From an uncultured Allobosea sp. (GTDB lineage Bacteria > Pseudomonadota > Alphaproteobacteria > Rhizobiales > Beijerinckiaceae), in contig NZ_CAMFKW010000020.1 of NCBI RefSeq assembly GCF_945957345.1, positions 19,885-83,884 of the forward strand: 64,000 nucleotides of DNA, given 5' to 3'. The notes beneath the pieces were generated by a model. It did no database searches and was not told the DNA's origin. It saw nothing but the letters and a program-made list of their open reading frames with translations. Every line of letters starts with the position of its first letter. The stretch's first letter is position 1. Both the position numbers and the translations under genes were made by a program. This document shows, in pieces, positions 35,764 to 44,863 of this stretch.

Positions 35764-37068
35764 ATGACCAGCGACAGCGCATTGCGCATCATCGCGACGA
35801 ACGAAGCCGCCGATATCGGCAGCGTCATGCAGGATGTCGGCCGCCGCGCGCGTGCTGCCGCGCGCAAGGTCGCGCTCAGCCCAACCGAGCAGCGCAATGC
35901 CGCCCTCCTCGCCATGGCCGAAGCGCTGCGCGCCCGCAGCGCCAAAATCCTCGCCGCCAATGCGCAGGACCTCATCGACGGCAAGGCGGCGGGCCTGAGC
36001 GGCTCTTTCATCGATCGCCTCGCCCTCGACGAGAAGCGCCTCGCCGCCATCGCCGATGCCGTCGCCGAGGTCGCGGACCTGCCCGATCCGCTCGGGCGCG
36101 TGCTGGCGGAGTGGACCCGGCCGAACGGCCTGCGCTTCGAGCGCGTCGCGACGCCGCTCGGCGTCATCGCCGTGATCTTCGAGAGCCGGCCGAATGTCAC
36201 CGCCGATGCCGGCGCTCTCTGCTTGAAGAGCGGGAACGCCGCGATCCTGCGCACCGGCTCCGATTCCTTCCGCTCCTCGACCGAGATTGCCGCCGCGATG
36301 CGCGAGGGCCTGGAAGCAGCCGGCCTGCCCGCCGACGCGATCCAGCTCGTGCCGACACGCGACCGCGCCGCCGTGGGCGAGATCCTCTCGGGGCTGAACG
36401 GCAATATCGACGTGGTCGTGCCGCGCGGCGGCAAGAGCCTCGTCGCCCGTGTCCAGAGCGAGGCGCGCGTGCCGGTCTTCGCTCATCTCGATGGCAACTG
36501 TCATGTCTATGTCGATGCCAAGGCCGATCTCGCCATGGCCCGCGAGATCCTGCTCAACGCCAAGCTCCGCCGCACCGGTGTCTGCGGCGCGGCCGAGACG
36601 CTGCTGGTCGACGAAGCCTGCGCGACAACGCATCTCGCCCCGCTCGTTATCGCACTGCTCGACGCTGGCTGTGCCGTGCGCGGCGATGCGGCCGTGCAGG
36701 CAATCGATGCACGCGTAACGCCCGCAAGCGACGAGGATTGGGCGACCGAATATCTCGATACGATCATCGCGGCGAAGGTCGTGCCCGGCCTTGACGCCGC
36801 GATCGACCATATCGAACGCTACGGCTCACACCATACCGACGCGATCGTGACAGCCAACGAGGTCGCTGCCGCCCGCTTTTTGGCCGAAGTCGATTCCGCC
36901 ATCGTCATCCACAACGCTTCGACCCAGTTCGCCGATGGCGGCGAGTTCGGCTTCGGCGCCGAGATCGGCATCGCCACCGGCCGCATGCATGCGCGCGGGC
37001 CCGTCGGTGTCGAGCAGCTCTGCTCCTTCAAGTACCGCGTCCATGGCGCGGGCCAGACCCGGCCCTGA
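35764..37068 (+). CDS. proA: Glutamate-5-semialdehyde dehydrogenase
   Basis: A 434-residue NADPH-dependent reductase for the second proline step. The start [20 protein letters not shown] is preferred; a TTG nine codons upstream is also in frame. NAD(P)-binding features include [20 protein letters not shown] and [16 protein letters not shown]. The catalytic cysteine lies in [15 protein letters not shown]. It has the late [20 protein letters not shown] and [16 protein letters not shown] segments typical of ProA. It is co-transcribed with proB and probably with nadD, which starts 15 bases after its stop. Confidence 0.94.
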   Translation: MTSDSALRIIATNEAADIGSVMQDVGRRARAAARKVALSPTEQRNAALLAMAEALRARSAKILAANAQDLIDGKAAGLSGSFIDRLALDEKRLAAIADAVAEVADLPDPLGRVLAEWTRPNGLRFERVATPLGVIAVIFESRPNVTADAGALCLKSGNAAILRTGSDSFRSSTEIAAAMREGLEAAGLPADAIQLVPTRDRAAVGEILSGLNGNIDVVVPRGGKSLVARVQSEARVPVFAHLDGNCHVYVDAKADLAMAREILLNAKLRRTGVCGAAETLLVDEACATTHLAPLVIALLDAGCAVRGDAAVQAIDARVTPASDEDWATEYLDTIIAAKVVPGLDAAIDHIERYGSHHTDAIVTANEVAAARFLAEVDSAIVIHNASTQFADGGEFGFGAEIGIATGRMHARGPVGVEQLCSFKYRVHGAGQTRP

Positions 37069-37083
37069 GGCGAAGCGCGGCGC

Positions 37084-37707
37084 ATGACGAGCGAGCTTCC
37101 GCGCCTGCCGTCCCGGCTGCCTCCCCATGCGCCCGGCCTGCGGGTCGGCCTGTTCGGAGGCAGCTTCAACCCGGCCCATGACGGGCACCGGCTCGCAAGC
37201 CTCACGGCCTTGCGCCGGCTCCAGATCGATCGCGTCTGGTGGCTGGTCACCCCCGGCAATCCGCTTAAGGATAATGCGAAGCTACCCTCGCTCGCCGAGC
37301 GCATCCGTCAGGCCGAAAGCATCGCAGGCCATGCCCGCATCGACGTCACCGGCGTCGAGGCGATGCTGCGCACCCGCTATACCGCCGACACGCTGCGCGC
37401 GCTGAAGCGGCGCTGCCCGGGCGTGAACTTCGTCTGGGTCATGGGCTCCGACAATCTCGCTAGCTTCCACCGCTGGAACGAATGGCGCGCCATCGCCCGG
37501 ATGATGCCGATCGCGATCATCGACCGGCCGGGCTCCACCCACAGCGCCATGGCCTCGCCCGCTGCCAACTGGCTCTCGCGCTGGCGCCTGCCCGAAAGCC
37601 GGGCCGCGAGCCTGCCGCGCATGAAGCCTCCGGCCTGGGTCTTCCTGCACGGCAAGCGCTCGACATTATCCTCCACGATGCTGCGCAAACAGGCCGGCCG
37701 CGATTGA
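37084..37707 (+). CDS. nadD: Nicotinate-nucleotide adenylyltransferase
   Basis: A 207-residue enzyme that joins nicotinate mononucleotide and ATP during NAD synthesis. The nucleotidyltransferase motif GLFGGSFNPAHDGH is at about residues 22-35, and the ISSTxIR-like motif reads TLSSTMLRKQ at the C-terminus. Other family positions include WWLVTPGNPLK and FVWVMGSDNLASFHRW. It stands between proA and rsfS, the usual alphaproteobacterial order. The stop at 37705 is in the same frame as rsfS. Confidence 0.93.
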   Translation: MTSELPRLPSRLPPHAPGLRVGLFGGSFNPAHDGHRLASLTALRRLQIDRVWWLVTPGNPLKDNAKLPSLAERIRQAESIAGHARIDVTGVEAMLRTRYTADTLRALKRRCPGVNFVWVMGSDNLASFHRWNEWRAIARMMPIAIIDRPGSTHSAMASPAANWLSRWRLPESRAASLPRMKPPAWVFLHGKRSTLSSTMLRKQAGRD

Positions 37708-37776
37708 ACTCCGGGGCTTCCCGGCTTATTTTGGGCGCACCGCGCCAACGCGCATCAGGATCGAGAGGATACGTCA

Positions 37777-38187
37777 CTGACCCGTCAAACCCTTGGTGAA
37801 GCCGAGCCGAAGCCGCTTCCCCAGGCTGCCGTCGCGGAGAATCCTTCTGCCGACAGCATCGCCCTCGCCCAGCGTGTCCTCGAGGACATGAAGGCCGAGG
37901 ACATCACGGTGATCGACCTCGTGGGCAAGACTTCGCTGGCCGACGCGATGATCATCGCGTCCGGCAACGTCAACCGCCACGTCGCCGCCATCAGCGAAGC
38001 CCTGATCGAAGCTCTCAAGAATGCCGGGAAGCCGTCGCCGAACGTCGAGGGCATGCCGGCTTGCGACTGGGTGCTGCTCGATACCGGCGACATCATCATT
38101 CACGTCTTCCGGCCCGAAGTGCGCCAGTTCTACAATCTCGAGAAGATGTGGGGCACCGACCGGCCGAACGAACGCCTCGATAGCTGA
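37777..38187 (+). CDS. rsfS: Ribosomal silencing factor RsfS, probable CTG start
   Basis: RsfS binds ribosomal protein L14 and keeps subunits apart in slow growth. The conserved core is KAEDITVIDLVGKTSLADAM, SGNVNRHVAAISEALIEALK and WVLLDTGDIIIHVFRPEVRQ. The first ATG in frame (37888) would cut off the helix ADSIALAQRVLED that precedes the core in this family. No ATG, GTG or TTG exists between the nadD stop and that ATG. A CTG at 37777 has GAGAGGA seven bases upstream, so I infer a CTG start and 136 residues. If this is wrong, the gene begins at 37888 with 99 residues. Confidence 0.85.
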   Translation: MTRQTLGEAEPKPLPQAAVAENPSADSIALAQRVLEDMKAEDITVIDLVGKTSLADAMIIASGNVNRHVAAISEALIEALKNAGKPSPNVEGMPACDWVLLDTGDIIIHVFRPEVRQFYNLEKMWGTDRPNERLDS

Positions 38188-38199
38188 CGTCGCTCCCGG

Positions 38200-38679
38200 A
38201 TGCGGCTCGCGGTCATCGCCGTCGGCCGGCTCAAGGACGGGCCGGAACGCGAGCTCTGCGAGCGCTATCGCGAGCGTGGCGTCGCGCTCGGCCGCGGCAT
38301 CGGCCTCAGCGGTCCCGACATCGTCGAGATCGCCGAGGGCCGGGGCCGCCGCTCCGACGAGCGCAAGCGCGAAGAGGCGCAAGCCATCCTCGCGAAAGCG
38401 CAAGCTGGCCTGATCATCGCCCTCGACGAGCGCGGCCGCGCACTCGGCAGCGAGGCCTTCGCCACCCGCCTCGCCACCGCCCGCGATTCCGGCACCGGCC
38501 ATGCCAGCCTGATCATCGGCGGCGCCGACGGGCTGAGCGAGGAAATCCGCGACAAGGCCGATATCACGCTCGCCTTCGGCGCCCTGACCATCCCGCACCA
38601 GATCGTGCGGGCGCTCGTGCTCGAACAGCTCTATCGCGCGATGACGATCATCTCCGGCCACCCCTATCATCGCGTATGA
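38200..38679 (+). CDS. rlmH: 23S rRNA pseudouridine-1915 N3-methyltransferase
   Basis: A 159-residue SPOUT-class methyltransferase that modifies helix 69 of 23S rRNA. The knot-forming SAM site is seen in LIIGGADGLSEEIRDKADIT and the C-terminal LVLEQLYRAMTIISGHPYHR is diagnostic. The N-terminal RLAVIAVGRLKDGPERELCE also fits. It lies 12 bases after rsfS and its stop overlaps the next start (ATGA). Confidence 0.95.
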   Translation: MRLAVIAVGRLKDGPERELCERYRERGVALGRGIGLSGPDIVEIAEGRGRRSDERKREEAQAILAKAQAGLIIALDERGRALGSEAFATRLATARDSGTGHASLIIGGADGLSEEIRDKADITLAFGALTIPHQIVRALVLEQLYRAMTIISGHPYHRV

Positions 38680-40022
38680 GCTTGCTGATTCGCTCCGGAC
38701 TGCGCGGCCTGTGCCTTGCCGCCCTGTTGGCGACATCGGTTGGGGCACTCGCCCAGACGCCCCAACTCGACCCCGATGCCCTCCAGCGCGAGGCGATGCA
38801 GAAGCTTGTCGAAAAGCAGGCGCGCGAAAGCGAGCTCAAGGCGATCGAGCAGCGCCTTGCCGGAAACGCAGACGCCCGCGCGAATCTCGAGAAGGAGATC
38901 GCGGCAATCCGCGCCGATCGCGCCGCGCTCAACAAGGCCCTGCTCGACACCACCGCGAAAACCCAGGCGGCCGAAGAGCGGCTCGGCGGTCTGGAGACGC
39001 GGCTTGCGCTGCTGCAATCCAGCGAGACCGCGATTCGCCGCTCGCTCGACGGCCGTCGCAACCTGATCGCCGAAGTACTGGCCGCTTTGCAGCGCATCGG
39101 CCGGCGCCCGCCCCCTGCCGTGCTGGTTCGCCCCGAAGATATTCTCGAAGCCGTGCGCGCCTCGATGCTGCTCGGGGCCGTCGTACCCGATCTCCGGCAG
39201 GAGGTCGAGATCCTCGGCACCGATCTCGCTGAGCTCGTCCGGCTGCGTGACGGCATCGCCACCGAAAAGGGCAAGATCGGCGCCGAGATGGAGCAGATCG
39301 CGGCCGAGCGCCAGCGCCTGGCCTCCCTGATCGAGGCCCGCCGCGAACGCGAGGCCAGCGCCGCCAAGGATGTCGAGCAGCAGGCCGCGCTCGGCAAGGA
39401 GCTCGCCGGCCAGGCGCGCTCGATGCGGGATTTCGTCGAGAAGATCGAGAAGGAGATCTCCGTCGCCAACAAGGCAGCCGATTCGGCCCGCCAGGCGATC
39501 GAGCAGGAGACACGCGAACAGCGCGAGCGCATGACCGCGCTGGCCTTCAAGGATCCCGCCCGCCTCGCCCCAAAGATCGCTTTCGCCGAGGCCAAGGGAC
39601 TGCTCTCCCTGCCCGTCTCGGGATCACGATTGCGTGGCTTCGGCGATTCGGACGGCGCCGGCGGCACGATTCGCGGGATATCGCTGGAGACCCGCCCGAA
39701 CGCCCTAGTTTCGGCGCCTTCCGATGCTTGGGTTGTTTACGCGGGACCGTTCCGTTCGTTCGGGCAACTCTTGATCCTGAACGCCGGCGGGGGCTACTAC
39801 ATCCTGCTGGCTGGCATGCAGCGGATCGATGTCGCGCTCAATCAGTTCGTGCTGGCGGGGGAGCCGGTTGCGACGATGGGCGAAACATCGGAAGCTGCCG
39901 CTACAACCGTAGGGGTGGGAACCGGGCAACCGGTTCTGTATATCGAATTCAGGAAAGACGGCGTCTCGATCGATCCGACGCCGTGGTGGACGAAATCGCA
40001 AGGCGAAAAGGTTCGCGGATGA
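38676..40022 (+). CDS. EnvC-like murein hydrolase activator (degenerate LytM domain)
   Basis: A 448-residue exported protein with signal peptide MSLLIRSGLRGLCLAALLAT ending near VGALAQ. Residues 30-290 form long coiled coils rich in Glu, Ala and Arg (LVEKQARESELKAIEQRLAG; EREASAAKDVEQQAALGKEL). The C-terminal LytM fold (about 320-440) lacks the zinc ligands: the usual HxxxD position reads RGISLETR and the HxH position reads LYIEFR. This is the pattern of EnvC, which activates amidases at the division septum instead of cutting peptidoglycan itself. Its overlap with ctpA (ATGATG) couples it to a periplasmic protease that may control its level. Confidence 0.88.
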   Translation: MSLLIRSGLRGLCLAALLATSVGALAQTPQLDPDALQREAMQKLVEKQARESELKAIEQRLAGNADARANLEKEIAAIRADRAALNKALLDTTAKTQAAEERLGGLETRLALLQSSETAIRRSLDGRRNLIAEVLAALQRIGRRPPPAVLVRPEDILEAVRASMLLGAVVPDLRQEVEILGTDLAELVRLRDGIATEKGKIGAEMEQIAAERQRLASLIEARREREASAAKDVEQQAALGKELAGQARSMRDFVEKIEKEISVANKAADSARQAIEQETREQRERMTALAFKDPARLAPKIAFAEAKGLLSLPVSGSRLRGFGDSDGAGGTIRGISLETRPNALVSAPSDAWVVYAGPFRSFGQLLILNAGGGYYILLAGMQRIDVALNQFVLAGEPVATMGETSEAAATTVGVGTGQPVLYIEFRKDGVSIDPTPWWTKSQGEKVRG

Positions 40023-41383
40023 TGCGCAAGGTTTCCCTCGTTCTCGCCGGCGCCATCATGGGCGCGGGCCTGACCGGACTGGCCACACAGACCAGGCTGC
40101 TCTCCTCGACCAGCGCGGTGGCCGCTTCGGCCGAGGTCTACCGCAGCCTCAACCTGTTCGGTGACATCTTCGAGAAGATTCGCACCGACTATGTCGACAA
40201 GCCCGACGAACAGAAGCTGATCGAAGCCGCGATCAACGGCATGGTCTCCTCGCTCGACCCGCACTCCTCCTATCTCGACGCCAAGTCCTTCCGCGAGATG
40301 GACACCGACATGCGCGGCCAGTTCGGCGGCCTCGGCATCGAGGTGACGATGGAGGACGGCGTCCTCAAGGTCGCGAAGCCCATCAAGGATACGCCCGCCT
40401 CCAAGGCCGGCATCCTCACCAACGACATCATCCGCCAGATCGACGGCCAGGAAGTGAAGGGCCTGTCCCTGACCCAGGCGGTCGAGAAGATGCGCGGCCT
40501 GATCAACACCCAGGTCACGCTCAAGATCGACCGTCCCGGCAAGACCGAGCCGCTGGAGTTCACCCTGACGCGCTCGACCATCGTCGTGCCGGCCGTCGAG
40601 GAACGGGTCGAGGGCGATGTCGGCTATATCCGCATCGGCACCTTCTCCGAGCAGACCTATGACGGCCTGCGCAAGGCGCTCGAGAAGACCACCAGCGAGA
40701 TCGGCGCCGACAAGATCAAGGGCTACATCATCGACCTCCGCAACAACCGCGGCGGGCGCCTCGACCAGTCCGTGCTGGTCTCGGATGCCTTCCTCGAGCG
40801 CGGCAAGATCGTCTCGACCCGCGGCCGCAATGCCGAGGAGACCCAGGTCTTCAACGCCAAGTCGGGCGACCTGACCAAGGGCAAGCCGCTCGTGGTGCTG
40901 ATCAACGGCTCGTCGGCCTCTGCGGCCGAGATCGTCGCCGGCGCCCTGCAGGACCATAAGCGCGCGGTCGTGATGGGCACGCGCTCCTTCGGCAAGGGCT
41001 CGGTCCAGACCGTGATCCCGCTCGGCTCCAATGGTGGCCTACGCCTGACCACGGCGCGCTACTACACGCCGTCGGGCAACTCGATCCAGGCCAAGGGCAT
41101 CACGCCGGATATCGAGGTCCAGCAGGACATCCCGCAGGAGATCAAGGACAAGCTCGTCGAGAACAAGGGCGAAGCCGCGCTCAAGGGCCATCTCAAGGCC
41201 GGCGAGGGCGAGGAGCAGTCCGGCTCGAGCTCCTATGTCCCCTCCGATCCGACCAAGGACACCCAGCTGATCGCCGCGCTCAACCAGCTGCGCGGAGTCA
41301 AGACCGGTGCCGCGGCCCCCGCGGAGAAGCCCACCGCTCCGGCGGCTTCCGCGACGACCGAAGCCCCCAAGCAGCCTAACTGA
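40019..41383 (+). CDS. ctpA: Carboxy-terminal processing protease CtpA (S41 family)
   Basis: A 454-residue periplasmic protease anchored by an N-terminal helix (MMRKVSLVLAGAIMGAGLTG). A PDZ domain is at about 100-180 (FGGLGIEVTMEDGVLKVAKP). The S41 domain has the Ser/Lys dyad Ser301 (NGSSASAAEI) and Lys326 (SFGKGSVQT), 25 residues apart as in known family members. The C-terminus is a Pro/Ala-rich tail. It cuts proteins from their C-termini and typically controls peptidoglycan hydrolases. The start overlaps the stop of the EnvC-like gene. A hairpin follows the gene at 41402. Confidence 0.93.
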   Translation: MMRKVSLVLAGAIMGAGLTGLATQTRLLSSTSAVAASAEVYRSLNLFGDIFEKIRTDYVDKPDEQKLIEAAINGMVSSLDPHSSYLDAKSFREMDTDMRGQFGGLGIEVTMEDGVLKVAKPIKDTPASKAGILTNDIIRQIDGQEVKGLSLTQAVEKMRGLINTQVTLKIDRPGKTEPLEFTLTRSTIVVPAVEERVEGDVGYIRIGTFSEQTYDGLRKALEKTTSEIGADKIKGYIIDLRNNRGGRLDQSVLVSDAFLERGKIVSTRGRNAEETQVFNAKSGDLTKGKPLVVLINGSSASAAEIVAGALQDHKRAVVMGTRSFGKGSVQTVIPLGSNGGLRLTTARYYTPSGNSIQAKGITPDIEVQQDIPQEIKDKLVENKGEAALKGHLKAGEGEEQSGSSSYVPSDPTKDTQLIAALNQLRGVKTGAAAPAEKPTAPAASATTEAPKQPN

Positions 41384-41401
41384 GCCTGCGGGCTCGACGC
41401 C

Positions 41402-41493
41402 GGGCTCCTCGGGCGCCAAGCCAGGAGCCCGTTCGGCTCTCGTTTTCAGATCGAAAACGCGCGACCGATCAGATTGCGATGCAATCCGATCGG
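41402..41493. terminator. Run of three hairpins between ctpA and the deacetylase gene
   Basis: GGGCTCCT/AGGAGCCC (41402-41430) is followed by a T-run after some 12 bases and is the likely ctpA terminator. CGTTTTC/GAAAACG (41441-41459) and CCGATCAGATTG/CAATCCGATCGG (41465-41493, 11 of 12 paired) follow. The last two resemble repeat-derived palindromes and could affect the start of the next gene. Confidence 0.55.
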
Positions 41494-41571
41494 CGCGTAC
41501 TCTGGCGCGCGGGCTGCTGATTCGGACCCGCGTCGCAACCTCGAGGACGGCCTCTCACGGCCGGAACGCCG

Positions 41572-42783
41572 CTGACGGAGCTCAATCGACCGCTCGGCCA
41601 GGATCGCCCGCCGGCCTCTGGTAGGCCCTGGGGACGCTGGCTTGCGACGGCGGCTGCCGGCTGCGTCGGCGCTGCCCTCCTCGGCCTGGTGCTGACGGTT
41701 GCCTTGCATCGCGATCCCGATGGCGGCGAACCGATGGCCGTGGCCTCGATCGAGAAGCGCGCTGCTCCCGTCCCCTCCGCGTCCACCACTGCCGATCCGG
41801 CTGCAGCCACGCCGCACGGCCCCGCCAGCGCCGCCCAGCTCGAGAACAGCGCAGGCGTGACCGTGACACGCGCCGGCGAGGACGCGCCGGAAGCGATCAT
41901 CATCACCATTCCCGACGAGGCCCGCACCATCAAGCTGGCGACGGCGCCCGATAATCGCCTCGTCGAGCGCTCGCGCTACGGGCTGTTGCCAAAGACCGGC
42001 CCCGACGGCGCGACCCCGGCCAAGATCTATGCCCGCCCGCTCGGCACCGAGCCCTCGGCAAAGCCGGCGGGCCGCATCGCACTGCTCGTCGGCGGCCTCG
42101 GCATCAGCCAGAATGGCACGGCGGACGCGATCGCGAAATTGCCCGCGCCGGTCTCGCTCGCCTTCGCGCCCTACGGCACCGAGCTCGAGCGCACCGTCCA
42201 GCGCGCCCGCAACGAAGGCCACGAGGTCTTTCTCCAATTGCCGATGGAGCCCTTCGACTATCCCGACAACGACCCCGGCCCGCACACGTTGCTGACCGGC
42301 CCGAAGGCGCCCGACAATATCGACAAGCTGCATTGGGCACTCGGCCGTTTCACCGGCTATGTCGGCATCGTCAATTTCCTCGGCGGTCGCTTCACCGCCG
42401 ACGAGAGCGCCCTCTCCCCGGTTCTGCGCGAGCTAGCCGGCCGCGGCCTGATGGTCATCGATGACGGCTCCTCCCCACGCAGCCTGCTTGCCGGTGCGGC
42501 GGATCGCGCCCGTATCCCCGCCCTGAAGATCGACCGCGTCATCGACGGCGTCACGCGCGCCGACGCGATCGACAAGGAGCTGGCAGCGCTTGAAAATATC
42601 GCCCGCGAACAAGGTATCGCCATCGCGGCCGCCAGCGCCCTGCCGGTCTCGATCGAACGCATCAACCGCTGGGCTCAGTCGCTGGACGCCAAGAAGATCG
42701 TGATCGTGCCGGTGAGTGCCGCCCGTAGTTTCCGCTCGCCCAAGAGCACCGGATCGATCAAGTCCACGGGATCGCTGCAATGA
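41572..42783 (+). CDS. Divergent polysaccharide deacetylase family protein
   Basis: About 403 residues if the CTG at 41572 is the start; the first GTG (41689) falls inside the membrane helix [20 protein letters not shown]. The reading frame is open from 41521 and the stretch [13 protein letters not shown] resembles the usual N-terminus of this family. The conserved domain (from about residue 165) includes [40 protein letters not shown] and [20 protein letters not shown], followed by [19 protein letters not shown] and [10 protein letters not shown]. It is an inner-membrane-anchored periplasmic protein, near ctpA and the EnvC-like factor. Activity on a wall polymer is suspected, but the classic deacetylase metal site is not evident. 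Confidence is high for the family and low for the start. Confidence 0.82.
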   Translation: MTELNRPLGQDRPPASGRPWGRWLATAAAGCVGAALLGLVLTVALHRDPDGGEPMAVASIEKRAAPVPSASTTADPAAATPHGPASAAQLENSAGVTVTRAGEDAPEAIIITIPDEARTIKLATAPDNRLVERSRYGLLPKTGPDGATPAKIYARPLGTEPSAKPAGRIALLVGGLGISQNGTADAIAKLPAPVSLAFAPYGTELERTVQRARNEGHEVFLQLPMEPFDYPDNDPGPHTLLTGPKAPDNIDKLHWALGRFTGYVGIVNFLGGRFTADESALSPVLRELAGRGLMVIDDGSSPRSLLAGAADRARIPALKIDRVIDGVTRADAIDKELAALENIAREQGIAIAAASALPVSIERINRWAQSLDAKKIVIVPVSAARSFRSPKSTGSIKSTGSLQ

Positions 42784-43304
42784 CCGACAAGGCTCCCGAA
42801 GGCTATCGCCCCTGCGTGGGCCTGGCCCTATTCAATGCCGAGGGCCTCGTCTTCGTTGGCCGCCGCGCCGACAAGACCAAGCGCGAGCACGTTGCGCCCG
42901 GCCATGCCTGGCAGATGCCGCAAGGCGGCATCGACGCGGGCGAAACCCCATTGGAAGCCGCGCACCGCGAGCTTGCCGAGGAAACCAGCGTGACATCGGT
43001 CGAGCTTCTCGCCGAGGCGCCGGGCTGGCTCTCCTACGACCTGCCCGTCGATATCGGCAAGGAGGCCTGGAAGGGCCGCTGGCGCGGCCAGGCGCAAAGA
43101 TGGTTCGCCTTCCGCCTGACCGGCTCCGAGGACGAGATCGATATCCTCAACCCCGCCGGCGGCCACAAGGCCGAGTTCGATGCCTGGCGCTGGGCGCGGC
43201 TCGACGAGACGCCGGACCTGATCATTCCCTTCAAGCGGGATGTCTACCGGCAGGTGGTGGGCTATTTCGCGCCCTTCGCGGCCGGAGCCGTCAGGAAGGG
43301 CTGA
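42780..43304 (+). CDS. rppH: RNA pyrophosphohydrolase (Nudix family)
   Basis: A 174-residue Nudix hydrolase that removes pyrophosphate from mRNA 5' ends and starts their decay. It begins [20 protein letters not shown], overlapping the previous stop (ATGA). The Nudix box is [20 protein letters not shown] followed by TS instead of the common TG. The family-specific [15 protein letters not shown] and [13 protein letters not shown] segments identify RppH. The end runs to within five bases of a convergent membrane-protein gene. Confidence 0.93.
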   Translation: MTDKAPEGYRPCVGLALFNAEGLVFVGRRADKTKREHVAPGHAWQMPQGGIDAGETPLEAAHRELAEETSVTSVELLAEAPGWLSYDLPVDIGKEAWKGRWRGQAQRWFAFRLTGSEDEIDILNPAGGHKAEFDAWRWARLDETPDLIIPFKRDVYRQVVGYFAPFAAGAVRKG

Positions 43305-43309
43305 GTGCC

Positions 43310-43897
43310 TCAGCCCATCGTGTAGACGACGCGGCCGATCCAGTAGAACTGATAGAGGAGATGCACGCTGGCGAGCGAGATATGCACCCAGCGTCGCGCC
43401 GAGACATAGGCGATCAGGCACAGTGCCAGCCCGATCGGGACCTGCACGAGATAGTCGCCGCTCAGCTGGGTCCAGTGCTCGGTGCCCTTGATCAGCGTGT
43501 CGACGATATCCAGCAGAAAGGCCGCCGCCAGCAAGCCAAAGAACCAGCGCCGCCGCCGGATGAAGAAATCCTCATAGCCGGCATATTCCGCGATATTGTC
43601 CGGGAAGAGCAGCGCCGAGATCAGGTAGAGCACGACGGCATAGCCGATCAGGAAGAGATAGACGCCGAAGCTCCAGACCGGGATGCGCGACAGCCCGAAT
43701 TCCCACCACCAGAACAGCACGAGCTCGAGCAGGATCGAACCGACCCAGAGCATATGCAGCAGCGAGACGCGGTGGCGGCCGGGATGCTGGATGAAACCGG
43801 CAATACCTGCCAGCATTCGCGTGATGCCCAGGCCGACGACCATGCCCAGGACGATGCGGACATGGGTGAAGAGTTCGTGAGGCGAGACGGTCTCCAT
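43310..43897 (-). CDS. Hypothetical multi-pass membrane protein
   Basis: A 195-residue protein with about five hydrophobic helices (for example IVLGMVVGLGITRMLAGIAG, LELVLFWWWEFGL, FGVYLFLIGYAVVLYLISAL and FGLLAAAFLLDIVDTLI). It has no signal peptide and no motif that I recognise. The charged loop YEDFFIRRRRWF separates helices 3 and 4. It stands alone between convergent rppH and the tRNA. The function is unknown; the sequence only supports an inner-membrane protein. Confidence 0.75.
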   Translation of the reverse strand: METVSPHELFTHVRIVLGMVVGLGITRMLAGIAGFIQHPGRHRVSLLHMLWVGSILLELVLFWWWEFGLSRIPVWSFGVYLFLIGYAVVLYLISALLFPDNIAEYAGYEDFFIRRRRWFFGLLAAAFLLDIVDTLIKGTEHWTQLSGDYLVQVPIGLALCLIAYVSARRWVHISLASVHLLYQFYWIGRVVYTMG

Positions 43898-43980
43898 GCT
43901 CCGTGCTTAGAGCATCGGACGCGCTGGTGGCCATCGATTTCAGGACGCGCCGCATGGCGATCGCCACGACGAAGGCGAAA

Positions 43981-44057
<77 letters not shown>

Positions 44058-44085
44058 ACACGAAACTCCGTGTAGCATAATCGCG

Positions 44086-44859
44086 ATGCGGGTGAAGTCC
44101 CTTCTTGTCATCGTCATATTCTCCGCCTTCGCCGCAGCGTCGGCGCGGGCCGCATCCGGCTGCACGCCCGACGATGCCGCCGCGACGGTGCAATTGACCG
44201 GTCTCGATCCAGCCGGAGACCCGCTCCTCAGTGACGGCCGCAGATTGCGGCTCATCGGCCTTGCGCCGCGCCAGAGCCTCGAGGAAGTCTCGCGCTTCGA
44301 TGCCGGCCTGCGCGGTTTCGTCGGGCAACCGCTCGGCCTCAGCATTCTCGGCGAGGTCGATCGTTGGGGCCGCTTGCCTGCGCGACTATCGATGCCTTCC
44401 GCCGCGCCCGGCGGCCCGATGCGGGATCTTGCGGAAATGCTGCTGCAGCAGGGCGCGGCCCTGCCTCTCCCCGAACCGGGCTCTTCCCCTTGCAAAACGC
44501 CCCAGACGCCCGCCGTTCAGAAAACGGTAACATCTGCGACGCAAGTTTCGCCACTGACGGCCGTCGATGGCCATGATCTCGCCGCTGTAAAGGCGCAGGA
44601 GGGGCGTTACGTCATGCTGGAAGGCCGGATCGCCTCGGTCGGCGAGCGCTCCCAGCGGACCTATCTGAATTTCTCCCGCCGTCCCAAGGAGGCTGCCTCG
44701 ATCGTCCTGTCGCGCAGCCTCTGGCGCGAACTGAAGAGCGCCGGCTGGACCGCGAGCCATCTCGGCGGTAAACGGCTGCGCGCCTATGGTGTCCTGTCCG
44801 GGCGCGACGGCCTCCTGCTGGAGGTCGCATCCCGTACGGCGCTGGAACTGATCGACTGA
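44086..44859 (+). CDS. Exported staphylococcal-nuclease-like (thermonuclease family) protein
   Basis: A 257-residue protein with a signal peptide (MRVKSLLVIVIFSAFAAASA, then RAA). Residues 35-120 resemble an SNase fold (VQLTGLDPAGDPLLSDGRRL, RLIGLAP and LGEVDRWGRLPARL), but the Asp/Arg/Glu nuclease residues are not convincing. Residues 165-257 form a second domain with EGRYVMLEGRIASVGERSQR, TYLNFSRRPKE and LGGKRLRAYGVLSGRDG, like an OB-fold. It lies four bases ahead of an M48 peptidase gene and is probably co-transcribed with it. It is likely a periplasmic binding or structural protein instead of an active nuclease. Confidence 0.65.
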   Translation: MRVKSLLVIVIFSAFAAASARAASGCTPDDAAATVQLTGLDPAGDPLLSDGRRLRLIGLAPRQSLEEVSRFDAGLRGFVGQPLGLSILGEVDRWGRLPARLSMPSAAPGGPMRDLAEMLLQQGAALPLPEPGSSPCKTPQTPAVQKTVTSATQVSPLTAVDGHDLAAVKAQEGRYVMLEGRIASVGERSQRTYLNFSRRPKEAASIVLSRSLWRELKSAGWTASHLGGKRLRAYGVLSGRDGLLLEVASRTALELID

Positions 44860-44863
44860 GGAC

